Below are positions 7,647 through 17,685 of a stretch of DNA of 26,777 bases, in pieces. A model generated the notes under the pieces. That model did not search any database and was not told the origin of the DNA. It was given only the letters and a program-made list of their open reading frames with translations. The translations under genes and the position numbers were made by a program. Origin of the DNA: a virus; the IMG/VR virus record IMGVR_UViG_3300002835_000915, positions 1 through 26,777 of that record. One strand, given 5' to 3'. How positions within the stretch are numbered: the first letter of the stretch is position 1; the number at the start of each line of letters is the position of its first letter.

Positions 7647-8099
7647 ATGGCTCAAGGAAAGACATATGGGATAAGTTTTCCATTCATGGAAAGTATCGAA
7701 GGTAAATATTTGGAACTTACAGAATTTGCTGCTGAAGAAATTAGAGCAAATCTTATTCATCTTTTATTGACAAGAAAAGGTAGTAGATATTTTCTCCCAA
7801 ATTTTGGAACAAATTTGTATCAATTTATATTTCAACCTATGGATGGTCCTACTTTTCAGGACATTGAATCTGAAATAAGAGATTCAGTTGAAACTTTTAT
7901 GCCAGAATTACAAATTACAGATATAAATATCTCACCTGCGAACAATGATCCTATAAGTACAACAACATTAAATACACAAAATAATGAATTTACTGTTGTA
8001 AACCATAATGTAACTGATTATACTGCTAAAGTTAGAATTGATTATGTTGTTTCTAATGATGTTTTTAATCCTAAAGATTTTATAATTATAAACATATAA
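7647..8099 (+). CDS. Baseplate wedge protein, T4 gp25 / P2 W-like
   Basis: Small lysozyme-like wedge protein that initiates sheath assembly on contractile baseplates; 150 residues (T4 gp25 is about 132). The family signature is clear: EIRANLIHLLLTRKGSRYF (31-49), then the PNFGTNLYQFIF segment (51-62) and a D-rich helix FQDIESEIRDSVETF (70-84), followed by a beta-rich tail. The family keeps the lysozyme-like fold but is structural, not lytic. The start ATG at 7647 has no Shine-Dalgarno sequence, and an 8-bp hairpin ends 12 bases upstream, so its translation might be sensitive to that structure. Its stop shares one base with the ATG of the gp6/J-like gene, which is the same W-J order as in P2. 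Confidence 0.93.
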   Translation: MAQGKTYGISFPFMESIEGKYLELTEFAAEEIRANLIHLLLTRKGSRYFLPNFGTNLYQFIFQPMDGPTFQDIESEIRDSVETFMPELQITDINISPANNDPISTTTLNTQNNEFTVVNHNVTDYTAKVRIDYVVSNDVFNPKDFIIINI

Positions 8100-9940
8100 T
8101 GTCACAAAAAAAAATATCTTATACTGTTAGAGATTTTGCAGCAATCAGACAAGAACTCGTTAATTACACTAAAACTTATTATCCTGAATTAATTGATAAC
8201 TTCAATGACGCTGCGGTATTTTCGGTTTTTTTAGATTTAAATGCAGCAATTTCGGATAATTTACACTACAATATAGATAGAAGTATTCAAGAAACTGTAT
8301 TACAATTTGCACAACAAAGATCTTCAGTTTACAATATTGCTCGAACTTATGGGTTAAAAATCCCAGGTCAAAGACCCTCTGTAGCACTAGTGGATTTTTC
8401 CATTGTTGTTCCAGCTTTTGGGGATAAAGAAGATGAGAGGTATTTAGGAACAATAAGATCTGGAGCTCAAGTTATAGGGGCTGGCCAAGTATTTGAAACA
8501 ATTTCAGATGTTAATTTTGCATCACCATTTAATTCTGACGGTTACCCAAACAGACTTAAGATACCAAACTTTGACGGAAATGGAATATTGATAAATTATA
8601 CAATTACAAAAAGAGAAACCGTAGTAAATGGAATTACAAAAGTTTATAAAAGAACAATATTACCAAATGATGTTGTTCCCTTTTTTAATTTTTTTTTACC
8701 AGAAAAAAACGTTTTAGGAGTCACCTCGATCATTCAAAAACAAGGAACTGCGTATTCTAATGTTCCTTCGGCACAAGAATTTTTAGGAACTCAGGGAAGA
8801 TGGTATGAAGTTTACGCCTTAGCAGAAAGTAGAATTTTTGTTGAAGATCCATCTAAACCAAGTAATGATCCATCAATAAAAGTAGGTAGGTATATTGAAA
8901 CTCAACAAAGATTTATGACAGAGTACACTCCAGAAGGTTTTTTTAAAATAACTTTTGGTGGAGGTACAAATACGGCAGATGATCAATTGAGAGAATTTAC
9001 TTCGTTAGGGATTCCGATGAATGTACAAAAGTATCAAAATAATACATTTTCTTTAGGGTCGATTCCGCAATCCAATTCTACAATTTTTGTTCAATATAGA
9101 ATTGGTGGTGGTATAGGAACTAATATAGGGGTTAATGTAATTAATCAAATCGGTGTTATTGATTTTTTTGTAAATGGACCATCAGAAACAATTAATACTC
9201 AAGTTGTTAATTCATTAACTTGTATTAATCCTACTGCCGCAATAGGTGGTGCTGGATATCCCACTACAGAAGAAGTGAGACAATATGTTACGTTTAACTT
9301 TGCTGCTCAAAAAAGAGCCGTTACAATTAACGATTATGAGGCAATCATTAGAAATATGCCGTCATTATTTGGTGCTCCGGCTAAAGTAAGTATTACTGAA
9401 AATAACAATAAAATAAATGTTAATGTTTTATCATATGATGCTGACGGTAAACTAATTACCGAGATATCACAAACATTAAAAAATAATATTGCTGAATATC
9501 TTTCTAACTATCGAATGATAAACGATTATATTTCGGTTGGTGCGGCACAAGTAATTGATTTAGCTATTGATATAGCGGTTGTTTTAGATGGAACTCAGAA
9601 CCAAGGAATTGTAATTAGTGATATAATTGATAGAGTTACAACATTTTTCAGTCCTGGAGTTTTGAATTTAGGACAAAATGTTTCAATATCTGAATTAAAT
9701 AGAATAATACAATCCGAAAATGGTGTTTTGGGTGTCAATAGTATCGATGTTTATGGTAAGGTAGGCGGGCAATATTCTTCAGATCAGACCTCAATGAGTT
9801 ATGACAATGAATCTACCAAAAGGATAAAGCTAATAGATAATACATTATTTGCTGAACCAAACCAAATATATCAAATTAGATTTCCAAATAGAGACATCAC
9901 GGTCAGAACTAAAAATTATCAAACCACCATATTTTCTTAA
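8099..9940 (+). CDS. Baseplate wedge protein, T4 gp6 / P2 J-like (baseplate J family)
   Basis: Wedge ring protein of the contractile baseplate, 613 residues (T4 gp6 is about 660). The N-terminus YTVRDFAAIRQELVNYTKTY (about 6-25) and a helical DLNAAISDNLHYNIDRSIQE segment match the long-gp6 start that clamps neighbouring wedges. The baseplate J hallmark is GGAGYPTTEEVRQYV followed by QKRAVTINDYEAIIR (about 384-420), where the family usually has a RAVT..DYE core. A beta-rich C-terminal domain follows. It overlaps the gp25-like stop by one base (TAATG type), so the two are probably made in matched amounts. A 146-base gap rich in hairpins separates it from the giant gene downstream. Confidence 0.9.
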   Translation: MSQKKISYTVRDFAAIRQELVNYTKTYYPELIDNFNDAAVFSVFLDLNAAISDNLHYNIDRSIQETVLQFAQQRSSVYNIARTYGLKIPGQRPSVALVDFSIVVPAFGDKEDERYLGTIRSGAQVIGAGQVFETISDVNFASPFNSDGYPNRLKIPNFDGNGILINYTITKRETVVNGITKVYKRTILPNDVVPFFNFFLPEKNVLGVTSIIQKQGTAYSNVPSAQEFLGTQGRWYEVYALAESRIFVEDPSKPSNDPSIKVGRYIETQQRFMTEYTPEGFFKITFGGGTNTADDQLREFTSLGIPMNVQKYQNNTFSLGSIPQSNSTIFVQYRIGGGIGTNIGVNVINQIGVIDFFVNGPSETINTQVVNSLTCINPTAAIGGAGYPTTEEVRQYVTFNFAAQKRAVTINDYEAIIRNMPSLFGAPAKVSITENNNKINVNVLSYDADGKLITEISQTLKNNIAEYLSNYRMINDYISVGAAQVIDLAIDIAVVLDGTQNQGIVISDIIDRVTTFFSPGVLNLGQNVSISELNRIIQSENGVLGVNSIDVYGKVGGQYSSDQTSMSYDNESTKRIKLIDNTLFAEPNQIYQIRFPNRDITVRTKNYQTTIFS

Positions 9941-10051
9941 AACATGATTCAACTATCCAAGTATTGAAAAAAATGTTTGAAATCTCTATACTTCAAAAGT
10001 AGTAAAATTACTATTTATGTTATCTCCCCCTGAAAACTTATAAAGTTTCAG
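9940..10051 (+). promoter_or_regulatory. Hairpin-rich leader before the giant structural gene
   Basis: The 146-base gap holds several inverted repeats. AAACAT (9940-9945) pairs with ATGTTT (9973-9978), enclosing TTCAA (9948-9952) with TTGAA (9964-9968). TAGTAA (10000-10005) pairs with TTACTA (10008-10013). CTGAAAACTT (10030-10039) pairs with AAGTTTCAG (10043-10051) with one bulged A. A TATTTATG element at 10012-10019 recalls the other intergenic TATTTAT motifs. It is probably an RNA leader or a promoter region; no coding frame was seen. Confidence 0.4.
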
Positions 10052-10086
10052 TTGATGAAGTAAAAAGTAATTTAAAAAATTTGAAT

Positions 10087-13000
10087 ATGTCAAAAAGTTT
10101 TAGAATTAGAACACAAGTAGGTGTAGATAGACAAGTGAATTTTGATTTGAAACAAGATTTTGATCAATTAGAAATTCTATCAATAAAACTTAGACAACAA
10201 GACATTTATCCAAAATCATGTGCCGATTTTGGAGTTATAGTAGGACGAGTATTCGTAAATAATGGTTTTGGATTACCAAATGTAAAAGTAAGTGTTTTTA
10301 TACCACTTGATAATGTCGATTCACAAAATTTATTAACATCATCTGTTTATCCTTATACTGATTTATCAGTATCTAATGACGATGGTTATCGATATAATTT
10401 ACTACCTTACGAAAAACAACATTCGGGTCATGTCCCAACTGGAACATTTGTGTCCAAAAATGATATTCTTCAAAACCCATTACTTGGTGAAGTATATGAC
10501 AAATATTATAAATTCACAGTAAAAACCAATGAAAGCGGTGACTATATGATTATGGGAGTTCCGCCTGGTAATCATACCGTGGTTATGGATTGTGATCTTT
10601 CGGATATAGGAGAATTTTCTCAATCACCACAAGATATTATCGATATGGGTTTGGGAACATCTGAGCAAATTACAGGAGCCACTTTTTCAAGTAGTAGTGA
10701 TTTATCGACTCTTCCTCAGATAGTATTCCAATCCGCAACAGTTGAGGTTAATCCCTTTTGGGGCCAAGAAAATGTTTGTAGATCTTCAATAGCTCGAAAA
10801 GATTTTAATCTAACCGAATCAGGTGTAAAAATTACACCATCGGCAGTTTTTATGGGTTCTATTTTTACAAATCCAAATGATTATTCGTTAAAAAAGTCAT
10901 GTAGACCTGCAAAAAAAATTGGTGAACTATGTACATTACAGACAGGTCCTGGAGAGATTATAGGTGTTAGACAAACAATTTTTAATGACGAAAATGGATA
11001 TCCATTATTAGAAACTGCAAATTTACCTAAAAAAGGGAAAGTTATTGATTCAAATGGGGTATATGTGTTTAATGTTCCTATGAACATGGATTACGTTACC
11101 ACCGATGAAAATGGTCAACAAGTTTTAAGTTTAAATCCTGAAGTAGGAATACCTACAACTGGAAAATATCGTTTTAAGATAAAATATTCACAACCAAGTT
11201 CTTTCGAAAAACGTGAAGTCAGAAGAGCATACTATTTGGTACCTAATGTAAAAGAATATGGTTGGGTAAATTCAGAATCAGACCCATCTGACATTGTAAA
11301 TACAAATGATAATAACTATAAAAAATTTCAAAGTTCTTACTATTTTGGTTTAGATTGGAGTGGATATACAAACGGTTTTTTATTAGGTACAGAATTAAAT
11401 AACCGAATGATGGAAATGATTAATTGTGAGGATGTTTTTTATCAATTAAGATATAAAAAAGTGTACACCACAGCATCAATTATCGATAATTTCAAAAAAG
11501 GTTTGAGTAGACAAAGATTTTTGTCCATAAAAGATATAACAAACGAAGAATGTGAAAGTACAATTAACAGATTCCCAACCACGGACGCTTTTTATAAATT
11601 TGATTGGTTGTTTTTTATAGTGAATTTATTCATGATTATATTAGGAATTGTAATGTATGTTTTGGTTATAGTTTTACATGCTCTATGGGTTATATTACAA
11701 ATAGTGAAAGTAATATCTGTTGCTATTTGGTTTTTATGGTGGACTCTTTACCTTGTTTGTAAATTAGTAACATTTGGATTTGGAAATTGTGGTGGTGAAC
11801 CACCTAGTTTAAACGAATGGTGGGACGCATTTCCAACCATTTCAAAAATAACTTTACCAGTATTACCATATCCAGATTGTGAAGCCTGTGATTGTTCAAT
11901 GGACTCACAAGTAGGAGTTACTGGAGAAGGTTTAGATAGTTTTAGTTGTAATGCAGACTTTTTTTCACCTCAATTTTGGAGTTCAACAGGAGACGATGAT
12001 TCTGAAGTAGATAAGGAAACCTGGATGTTTGCAGGTTGGGGGTATGACCCTCAAACTCCACGTGGTTATGAATACCTAAAACGTGTACCGATAGTTCATA
12101 GGTATTATGACAGAGATGGGGGTCAATTAACAAGTAGAAATAGATATCAATATTTTATAACAGAACTACCCGTTTGGGAAAATATAAATAAGTTTGCTTT
12201 AAAAGATAAATATTTTAATCCATCATCGACTGATAGGTTACAAGGAAGTAATAGAATACGAGTGGCATTTAATCCACAATCAAACTTAAATAAATATCAT
12301 TTTGATAACGTTATAGCACTTATAGTAGATACTAATTGTTTGGAAAATATGAATGCTGGAGATTTGTTTACATTTGTAGACCCTTCCAAAACTTTTGATT
12401 TAAATGTATCTTCATCAACTTCAGGTAATGTTTCGACCTATAAAACAATTACTGTAACATATGCAGATCCTAACGGAATAAACAATCAAAATTTAACTCA
12501 AACTTATAATATTGGTGTACCACCATCAGGGTCAAATTTACCATATACTGCCAAGACCTACAATTTTGCTTCAGACTTAGAGTATTACCAAGTAATAACT
12601 GGTATGACATTAGATAATTTTAAATCAGTAGCTAATTTATTAAAACCAAATCAAACCCCTCAAAATCAACAATGGTCTTTGGTGAACAGTTTATATCCTA
12701 GGCGATATAGAATTAATCAACAGGATTGGAGGTCATTTACAGTGTTAGCTTTTGCACCTCAAGGACGTACAGTAGATTTTGATGAATGTCTTAGTCAAAC
12801 TTATTTAGAATATTTTAATACGGAATCAACATCAATAATGTTTTTAATACGTGGAGTAGATCCATGGAGTGGAAAACATGAAGTCACTTATGATTTATCA
12901 CGAATATTTGGTTTTGATACATGGGGTCATAACAACAATCAATTTGTTTACAAATCAAAATATTACCTTAATGTCCCAATACAATCAGGTAGTATTTGTT

Positions 13001-15096
13001 CAAGACAAGATTTACTTACTTCTAATGTCACAACTCAAAATAATAACCCAAATATCTATTTTGAATCTTATTTATTTTCAGCGAGTACATCGGTAAGTGC
13101 GTACACCACAACAAATCATTTATATTATTCATCTCTAGATGGACTTCAAATTAACAATACATTTAGACCACCGTCTTCACCCCAAACATTAAATTCTTCG
13201 TGGTCAGTAACTAATAGTAGTAGTGGTTTAAGAGTAAACAGATCAGGTAGTAATGGAGTTCCTAATATTGGACCTCTAAATAACTACTCATCCAATGAAT
13301 ACATTGAAGGTGGTTCATATATTTTATATGAGGAGGATAATGATGGAGATGGTCCTTTACTTGAACCTATAGGAAATTATGATGATGATGAATGCGGAAT
13401 TGATAATAATTTTATAAGACCTGTTCGATATGTTGGTCCAACATACATAGCTGGAAATTATTCTTCTGGGCAAAATTTTCCAAATAAACCGACAATACAA
13501 ATACAAAGAACTAAATTAGTATTGAGGTCAGATAGACTACCTACAGGTAGTGATTTAGATCAAATTTGTGATAGAAATGGAAATTGTAATACATTTTGTT
13601 TACAAGCATCTAATACATTGACCTATTATGTGCTAGGCGAGACTGGTACTTCTGTTAAAGAAGTGAGTACATTTAATACAGGGTTTGGTGATGGGAGGGG
13701 GGATGATTACGTTTCAGGAAATTCTCAAGTGGATTTGATTTTACAATCAACAACATGTTCGGGTATGAGAAGTTTAGATTGCTACCAATACAATCCGCCA
13801 ACAATAAATGTCTTACCAGCAACAAATGATTGTAACACAAATGTTACAAATAATCAGGTAATGAAAGGTGGGTGTTATGTTTTATTGAATCCTCCAATTT
13901 TGAGTATGTTCGGTCGTAATAACGACTTTCAATTGGTCTCTGACTGGAAATTGAGATTTAGAATGAATTTTGCATTATGTAGAGGTGTTATAGGTCAGAC
14001 CTTTAAAAATGCTTGGATTAACGGTACATTGTTTGCATATCCTTTTAGTACCAATGTATTTTTTGATAGAAACAACAAACCATTTGTGAGGTTCATAAAT
14101 ACATTTGGTAACGTTAAATATACATTCTGTCCTAGTCAAATTGTATATGAAAATAATTCAAACAATTTTTACTATAGGTCATCACCATATAATACCACCA
14201 ACGGCTTTATCGGAGCTAAATACGATCATCTTTTTCAGATGAACGACAAATATCTTAAAAATCCTACAACAATAGTGGATTTAGGACCACAATATTTTTG
14301 GACAAGAGAGGTTTATTTTTCAGACGAATATTTTGGTTATCAAGTAGATAGGTTGGATGGCACTTCATTTAATCCATTGGAAGACATTACACTCATATTT
14401 TCATTATCAAGAGTAGTTAATGCAAGTAGAACTTTTAATGGAGGAATAGTCAAATCTCTTTTTTCAAGAAATGGTGGGACATTATTTAATGATTGTGCTG
14501 TAGATGGGGATTATGCACAAATGATACAAATTAATAGTAAGTACTCTATATTTCCATTTGGTCTTGAAAATTATGACGACCCAACAAATAATGCGGCTTA
14601 CTTTGGATTAGATTCGAATGGGGATTCTTTTTTTGGTTTATTTCTGACAGGAGATACTTCGTCTCAGGATTTAATTTCACCTAAAAGATTAAATTTTCAA
14701 ACGACAGGAACAGTTACTAATTTTTTAAATCGTTCCTATAAATTACCAGTTAAAACTCAAAAGACCCCAAATTATAGATGGAATATTACTAATTTCAGTA
14801 ATACAATTTTTGGTAATCAAGATAATAATTGGCAAACCAACAATTTTACAACCATGGAACATCAAAGAATGGATAGATTGTTTACTCCATTTTTCCAAGG
14901 TCAAAATCTAAATGTTCAATATTCTCAAGGACACATTTTTAATGTTGGTAACAATGGACTTAATTTACCGATTAAACCATCAGGTTCAAATAATACGAGT
15001 ATTATTAATACAGGTCCTTGGTATTTTTATTTTGGAGTTGTGATTGGAGAAACCGCAATAGATAAATTTAGAGAATTATACGTACCAGAAATATAA
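10087..15096 (+). CDS. Giant baseplate/tail protein with Ig-like N-terminus and central membrane-helix block
   Basis: 1669 residues, the largest gene here. Its place after the gp6-like gene is that of T4 gp7, a wedge protein of about 1030 residues, but I see no sequence match. The N-terminus has transthyretin/carboxypeptidase-regulatory-like pieces: GRVFVNNGFGLPNVKVSVF (about 52-70), NESGDYMIMGVPPGNHTVV (about 148-167) and a second set around 317-345. Residues about 504-568 are almost purely hydrophobic, from FDWLFFIVNLFMIILGIVMY to LWWTLYLVCKLVTFGFG, enough for two or three membrane helices. A Cys-rich patch follows (NCGG, then CEACDC near 600). The remaining 1000 residues are Asn/Ser/Tyr-rich and beta-like. 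There is no signal peptide. I chose ATG 10087 over TTG 10081 because MSKSFRIR is a natural start. A role in the virion and at the host membrane is inferred, not shown. Confidence 0.85.
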   Translation: MSKSFRIRTQVGVDRQVNFDLKQDFDQLEILSIKLRQQDIYPKSCADFGVIVGRVFVNNGFGLPNVKVSVFIPLDNVDSQNLLTSSVYPYTDLSVSNDDGYRYNLLPYEKQHSGHVPTGTFVSKNDILQNPLLGEVYDKYYKFTVKTNESGDYMIMGVPPGNHTVVMDCDLSDIGEFSQSPQDIIDMGLGTSEQITGATFSSSSDLSTLPQIVFQSATVEVNPFWGQENVCRSSIARKDFNLTESGVKITPSAVFMGSIFTNPNDYSLKKSCRPAKKIGELCTLQTGPGEIIGVRQTIFNDENGYPLLETANLPKKGKVIDSNGVYVFNVPMNMDYVTTDENGQQVLSLNPEVGIPTTGKYRFKIKYSQPSSFEKREVRRAYYLVPNVKEYGWVNSESDPSDIVNTNDNNYKKFQSSYYFGLDWSGYTNGFLLGTELNNRMMEMINCEDVFYQLRYKKVYTTASIIDNFKKGLSRQRFLSIKDITNEECESTINRFPTTDAFYKFDWLFFIVNLFMIILGIVMYVLVIVLHALWVILQIVKVISVAIWFLWWTLYLVCKLVTFGFGNCGGEPPSLNEWWDAFPTISKITLPVLPYPDCEACDCSMDSQVGVTGEGLDSFSCNADFFSPQFWSSTGDDDSEVDKETWMFAGWGYDPQTPRGYEYLKRVPIVHRYYDRDGGQLTSRNRYQYFITELPVWENINKFALKDKYFNPSSTDRLQGSNRIRVAFNPQSNLNKYHFDNVIALIVDTNCLENMNAGDLFTFVDPSKTFDLNVSSSTSGNVSTYKTITVTYADPNGINNQNLTQTYNIGVPPSGSNLPYTAKTYNFASDLEYYQVITGMTLDNFKSVANLLKPNQTPQNQQWSLVNSLYPRRYRINQQDWRSFTVLAFAPQGRTVDFDECLSQTYLEYFNTESTSIMFLIRGVDPWSGKHEVTYDLSRIFGFDTWGHNNNQFVYKSKYYLNVPIQSGSICSRQDLLTSNVTTQNNNPNIYFESYLFSASTSVSAYTTTNHLYYSSLDGLQINNTFRPPSSPQTLNSSWSVTNSSSGLRVNRSGSNGVPNIGPLNNYSSNEYIEGGSYILYEEDNDGDGPLLEPIGNYDDDECGIDNNFIRPVRYVGPTYIAGNYSSGQNFPNKPTIQIQRTKLVLRSDRLPTGSDLDQICDRNGNCNTFCLQASNTLTYYVLGETGTSVKEVSTFNTGFGDGRGDDYVSGNSQVDLILQSTTCSGMRSLDCYQYNPPTINVLPATNDCNTNVTNNQVMKGGCYVLLNPPILSMFGRNNDFQLVSDWKLRFRMNFALCRGVIGQTFKNAWINGTLFAYPFSTNVFFDRNNKPFVRFINTFGNVKYTFCPSQIVYENNSNNFYYRSSPYNTTNGFIGAKYDHLFQMNDKYLKNPTTIVDLGPQYFWTREVYFSDEYFGYQVDRLDGTSFNPLEDITLIFSLSRVVNASRTFNGGIVKSLFSRNGGTLFNDCAVDGDYAQMIQINSKYSIFPFGLENYDDPTNNAAYFGLDSNGDSFFGLFLTGDTSSQDLISPKRLNFQTTGTVTNFLNRSYKLPVKTQKTPNYRWNITNFSNTIFGNQDNNWQTNNFTTMEHQRMDRLFTPFFQGQNLNVQYSQGHIFNVGNNGLNLPIKPSGSNNTSIINTGPWYFYFGVVIGETAIDKFRELYVPEI

Positions 15097-15097
15097 G

Positions 15098-16822
15098 ATG
15101 AGTAATTCTGAATTAATAATTGTTAAACCAAACTTATTGAGTGCTGCCGCGCCCAAAACAGACATTTATTTGAATACTGAATTGGTACAAACTCAATCTG
15201 AAATAATAGAGTTTGATAAAACAACAAACATAAGTTTGTTAAATGTGTTTGATAATGAGCGACAAAAATCAACCATTTTCAGACCAATTACCAAAATATC
15301 TTATGTATATGACAATAATATTCAAGGGTTTTGTCCACCTAATAACACATGGTTTAATTATAATAACAATTTATTTTACACTGATCCAGAAACGTCAATT
15401 AACTCTCTTGTTTGGACAGGTCTTCCATCTTACCAAGAATTTGAGTTTATAAGAACTGACGTTTCGAACCCACAATTAAATTTTACACAATTTGGTAACT
15501 TTTCAACAAAAAGTGCAACGTCTTATAATTGGAACGTTAGCATATCATATCCTTTTGAAAATATTACAGGTTTTACAATGTCTTGTAACTTTGGAGGGGG
15601 ACGTATTATACAATGGAAAAATTCAGATGGAATACCCTTTATTATTTCTCAAGGTACGGACAATGGATTACCAATAATACAATTTGTATGTCCAGTTCCT
15701 CATAATTTAAAAGTCGGAGAATATGTTGAACTATCGACAGCATTTACATATAACAGTATTAATACTTTCCAAGTTTCTAGTTTGGGTAATAATACTTATG
15801 ACTCCGAAAAGTATATTTTTAATATGGAAAATGTTGGATTTTTGGGAGTGACATTTAATTCAGGAAGAATGGGAACTTTCAAAAGAATTACAAACATATT
15901 TAATTCAGGTGAAACCAAATCCAAGTATTATATTAGAAATCATAAAATTATTACATCAACTTCTGATATGATTTTGACCAAAAATGGATTTGAAAAAAAT
16001 TCATTTTCAGATAGATCAGTATACCAATTATCCGCTCTTACCCCAAATGGGGTTTCTAACGTAATTAAATTTCAGAGTTCAAATACCTATAATTTAACTT
16101 TTGAAAGAGATATTGATATAAACGGGTTACTCGATAATAATGGAAAACCAATTACACAACTTTTTGTCAGTTTTCAGTGGTGTGGTTATTTTGGGTGGCA
16201 CGATAAATTGAGAAGAGGTTGGGGGTTTAATATGCAAACAGGGTCAACCAACAATTGGTTCGATACTACAAATATAGAATCTGAGGAATTACTAACACAT
16301 TTAACTTATACTAGACAAAGTGGGGGGACTTTTAATTTTCTAATCAACAAACCAAAAGAAACTGATGAGACATTTTATGGAGATTTTTGTGAATACAATG
16401 ATATAGAACAAACTGAATATGTTATTTCAAATTACATACATAAAATGACATATAATCAAAGATTATTTACGACAGATACTACCACCAATCAGAGTAATCC
16501 AAAAGGATATTATTATCAGGTACATTATCCTATAACTATTAAAGTTTTTTCAGACTATGTTGAATCAACTTCTAGTTTTAATCTAACAGAGTTACCAAAT
16601 TATGCATTCTATTCACGTAATCAAAATTTATGGTTATGGAGAGATATCTATACATATGGGTTTTTTAATGAATTAGGTCAAGGAGTTGACTATCCTTTTT
16701 TGAATGAAGCACATTATCCTTTTACAAATATAATTTTTAAATTGTATGGTCAAGGATCTTCATTTAATATCCTAGATTATTACCAAATAACGATTGAACC
16801 AATTTCAGACCCCTGTGAATAG
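15098..16822 (+). CDS. Structural (baseplate/tail) protein, unknown family
   Basis: 574 residues, starting two bases after the stop of the giant gene, so probably co-translated. The sequence is Asn/Thr/Tyr/Phe-rich with many short beta-like strands and almost no Lys/Arg clusters, as usual for virion beta-sandwich proteins. No signal peptide, membrane segment or catalytic motif is seen. The middle (PVPHNLKVGEYVELSTAF, about 198-215) looks like part of a beta-barrel or Ig-like unit. In T4 order the next wedge gene would be gp8, but I cannot support that from sequence. Its end overlaps the next gene. It is a virion part by context only. Confidence 0.8.
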   Translation: MSNSELIIVKPNLLSAAAPKTDIYLNTELVQTQSEIIEFDKTTNISLLNVFDNERQKSTIFRPITKISYVYDNNIQGFCPPNNTWFNYNNNLFYTDPETSINSLVWTGLPSYQEFEFIRTDVSNPQLNFTQFGNFSTKSATSYNWNVSISYPFENITGFTMSCNFGGGRIIQWKNSDGIPFIISQGTDNGLPIIQFVCPVPHNLKVGEYVELSTAFTYNSINTFQVSSLGNNTYDSEKYIFNMENVGFLGVTFNSGRMGTFKRITNIFNSGETKSKYYIRNHKIITSTSDMILTKNGFEKNSFSDRSVYQLSALTPNGVSNVIKFQSSNTYNLTFERDIDINGLLDNNGKPITQLFVSFQWCGYFGWHDKLRRGWGFNMQTGSTNNWFDTTNIESEELLTHLTYTRQSGGTFNFLINKPKETDETFYGDFCEYNDIEQTEYVISNYIHKMTYNQRLFTTDTTTNQSNPKGYYYQVHYPITIKVFSDYVESTSSFNLTELPNYAFYSRNQNLWLWRDIYTYGFFNELGQGVDYPFLNEAHYPFTNIIFKLYGQGSSFNILDYYQITIEPISDPCE

Positions 16823-17681
16823 AACGAAAATTTTATTTAATGAAAAGGATAAAGAGATTGTTATTCCAATTGAAATGACATGGGATTTTTATGGACAACA
16901 GGATTCAGTCAATGAGTACGAACAGACAGTAATTGAAGAAATTTTGAATTCAGATCAAGATTTTGAGATTACTAGATTTGAACACAATCAATACAGTGAT
17001 GATGTTAGTCCTTCTATTAAAAGAACAGACATAAATTATGAATTTTATTTTTATAATCCATCAGTGATAATTAACCCTACTTTTAAATTACCTGGTCAAT
17101 GGCAAAATTCATATTTACCTAAGTTTCAAGTAAATGAAATAAATTTTGTGGGTTCACCAAATTTACCAAACAACACCTTGACGTATAATCCACTTTCATT
17201 TAAAAAATCTTTTTGGAAATTAGATTTATATGATTATGTAAACCCACTGATTCAAAAAAATTATATTACAATAATCTTACCTACTCATCAGGGGTTAACA
17301 CAGATTACTAGTACTGGATTTAATAATCAAATACCTGTGGAAATTAAAAAACCAAAATATCTTTTGGATTATTTGGGAGATAAAGAGGGGTTTTTCATTT
17401 ATTGGTTGAAAAAAAGAGATTATTTAAACATTGATACTTTTTTTATGAGTGCCAAATTTTTTGACGCAAAAAAAGGTCAATTTATACGAATGACAAATCG
17501 TGCTCAAAATTCATTATCGAATAATGTGAACCCCTTCATATTAAATGGAGATGATTATTTTTATTATAAAGTTTTATTAAATTATACAAATCAAAAATAT
17601 GAAGTTTGGAATTATAATCAAACTGAAAAATTTGGTACAAATATAAAACCAATTGTTTGGTATGAATACGTGAACCCTTAG
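16815..17681 (+). CDS. Structural (baseplate/tail) protein, unknown family; start uncertain
   Basis: About 288 residues from GTG 16815, which overlaps the previous stop (TAG 16820-16822) by 8 bases. Other in-frame starts are TTG 16794 (7 residues longer, 29-base overlap) and ATG 16875 (20 residues shorter, removing a well-formed N-terminus). GTG is preferred because it gives MNRTKILFNEKDKEIVIPIE with the smallest overlap that keeps this start. The protein has an acidic N-terminal part (EYEQTVIEEILNSDQDFEI) followed by aromatic-rich beta-like sequence with many Asn and Tyr. I recognise no domain. Tight packing among tail genes argues for a virion or assembly role. Confidence 0.78.
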   Translation: MNRTKILFNEKDKEIVIPIEMTWDFYGQQDSVNEYEQTVIEEILNSDQDFEITRFEHNQYSDDVSPSIKRTDINYEFYFYNPSVIINPTFKLPGQWQNSYLPKFQVNEINFVGSPNLPNNTLTYNPLSFKKSFWKLDLYDYVNPLIQKNYITIILPTHQGLTQITSTGFNNQIPVEIKKPKYLLDYLGDKEGFFIYWLKKRDYLNIDTFFMSAKFFDAKKGQFIRMTNRAQNSLSNNVNPFILNGDDYFYYKVLLNYTNQKYEVWNYNQTEKFGTNIKPIVWYEYVNP

Positions 17682-17685
17682 ATAT

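Noticed and set aside
12869-13096. Second + strand frame inside the giant gene
   Set aside because: It is a shadow frame fully within the 1669-residue gene, with no start context or motif. The frames at 5999-6271, 15243-15677, 20061-20267 and 24937-25137 are rejected likewise.
16794-17681. TTG start at 16794
   Set aside because: It would overlap the upstream gene by 29 bases. GTG 16815 gives a smaller overlap and a good N-terminus. Not excluded, only less likely.
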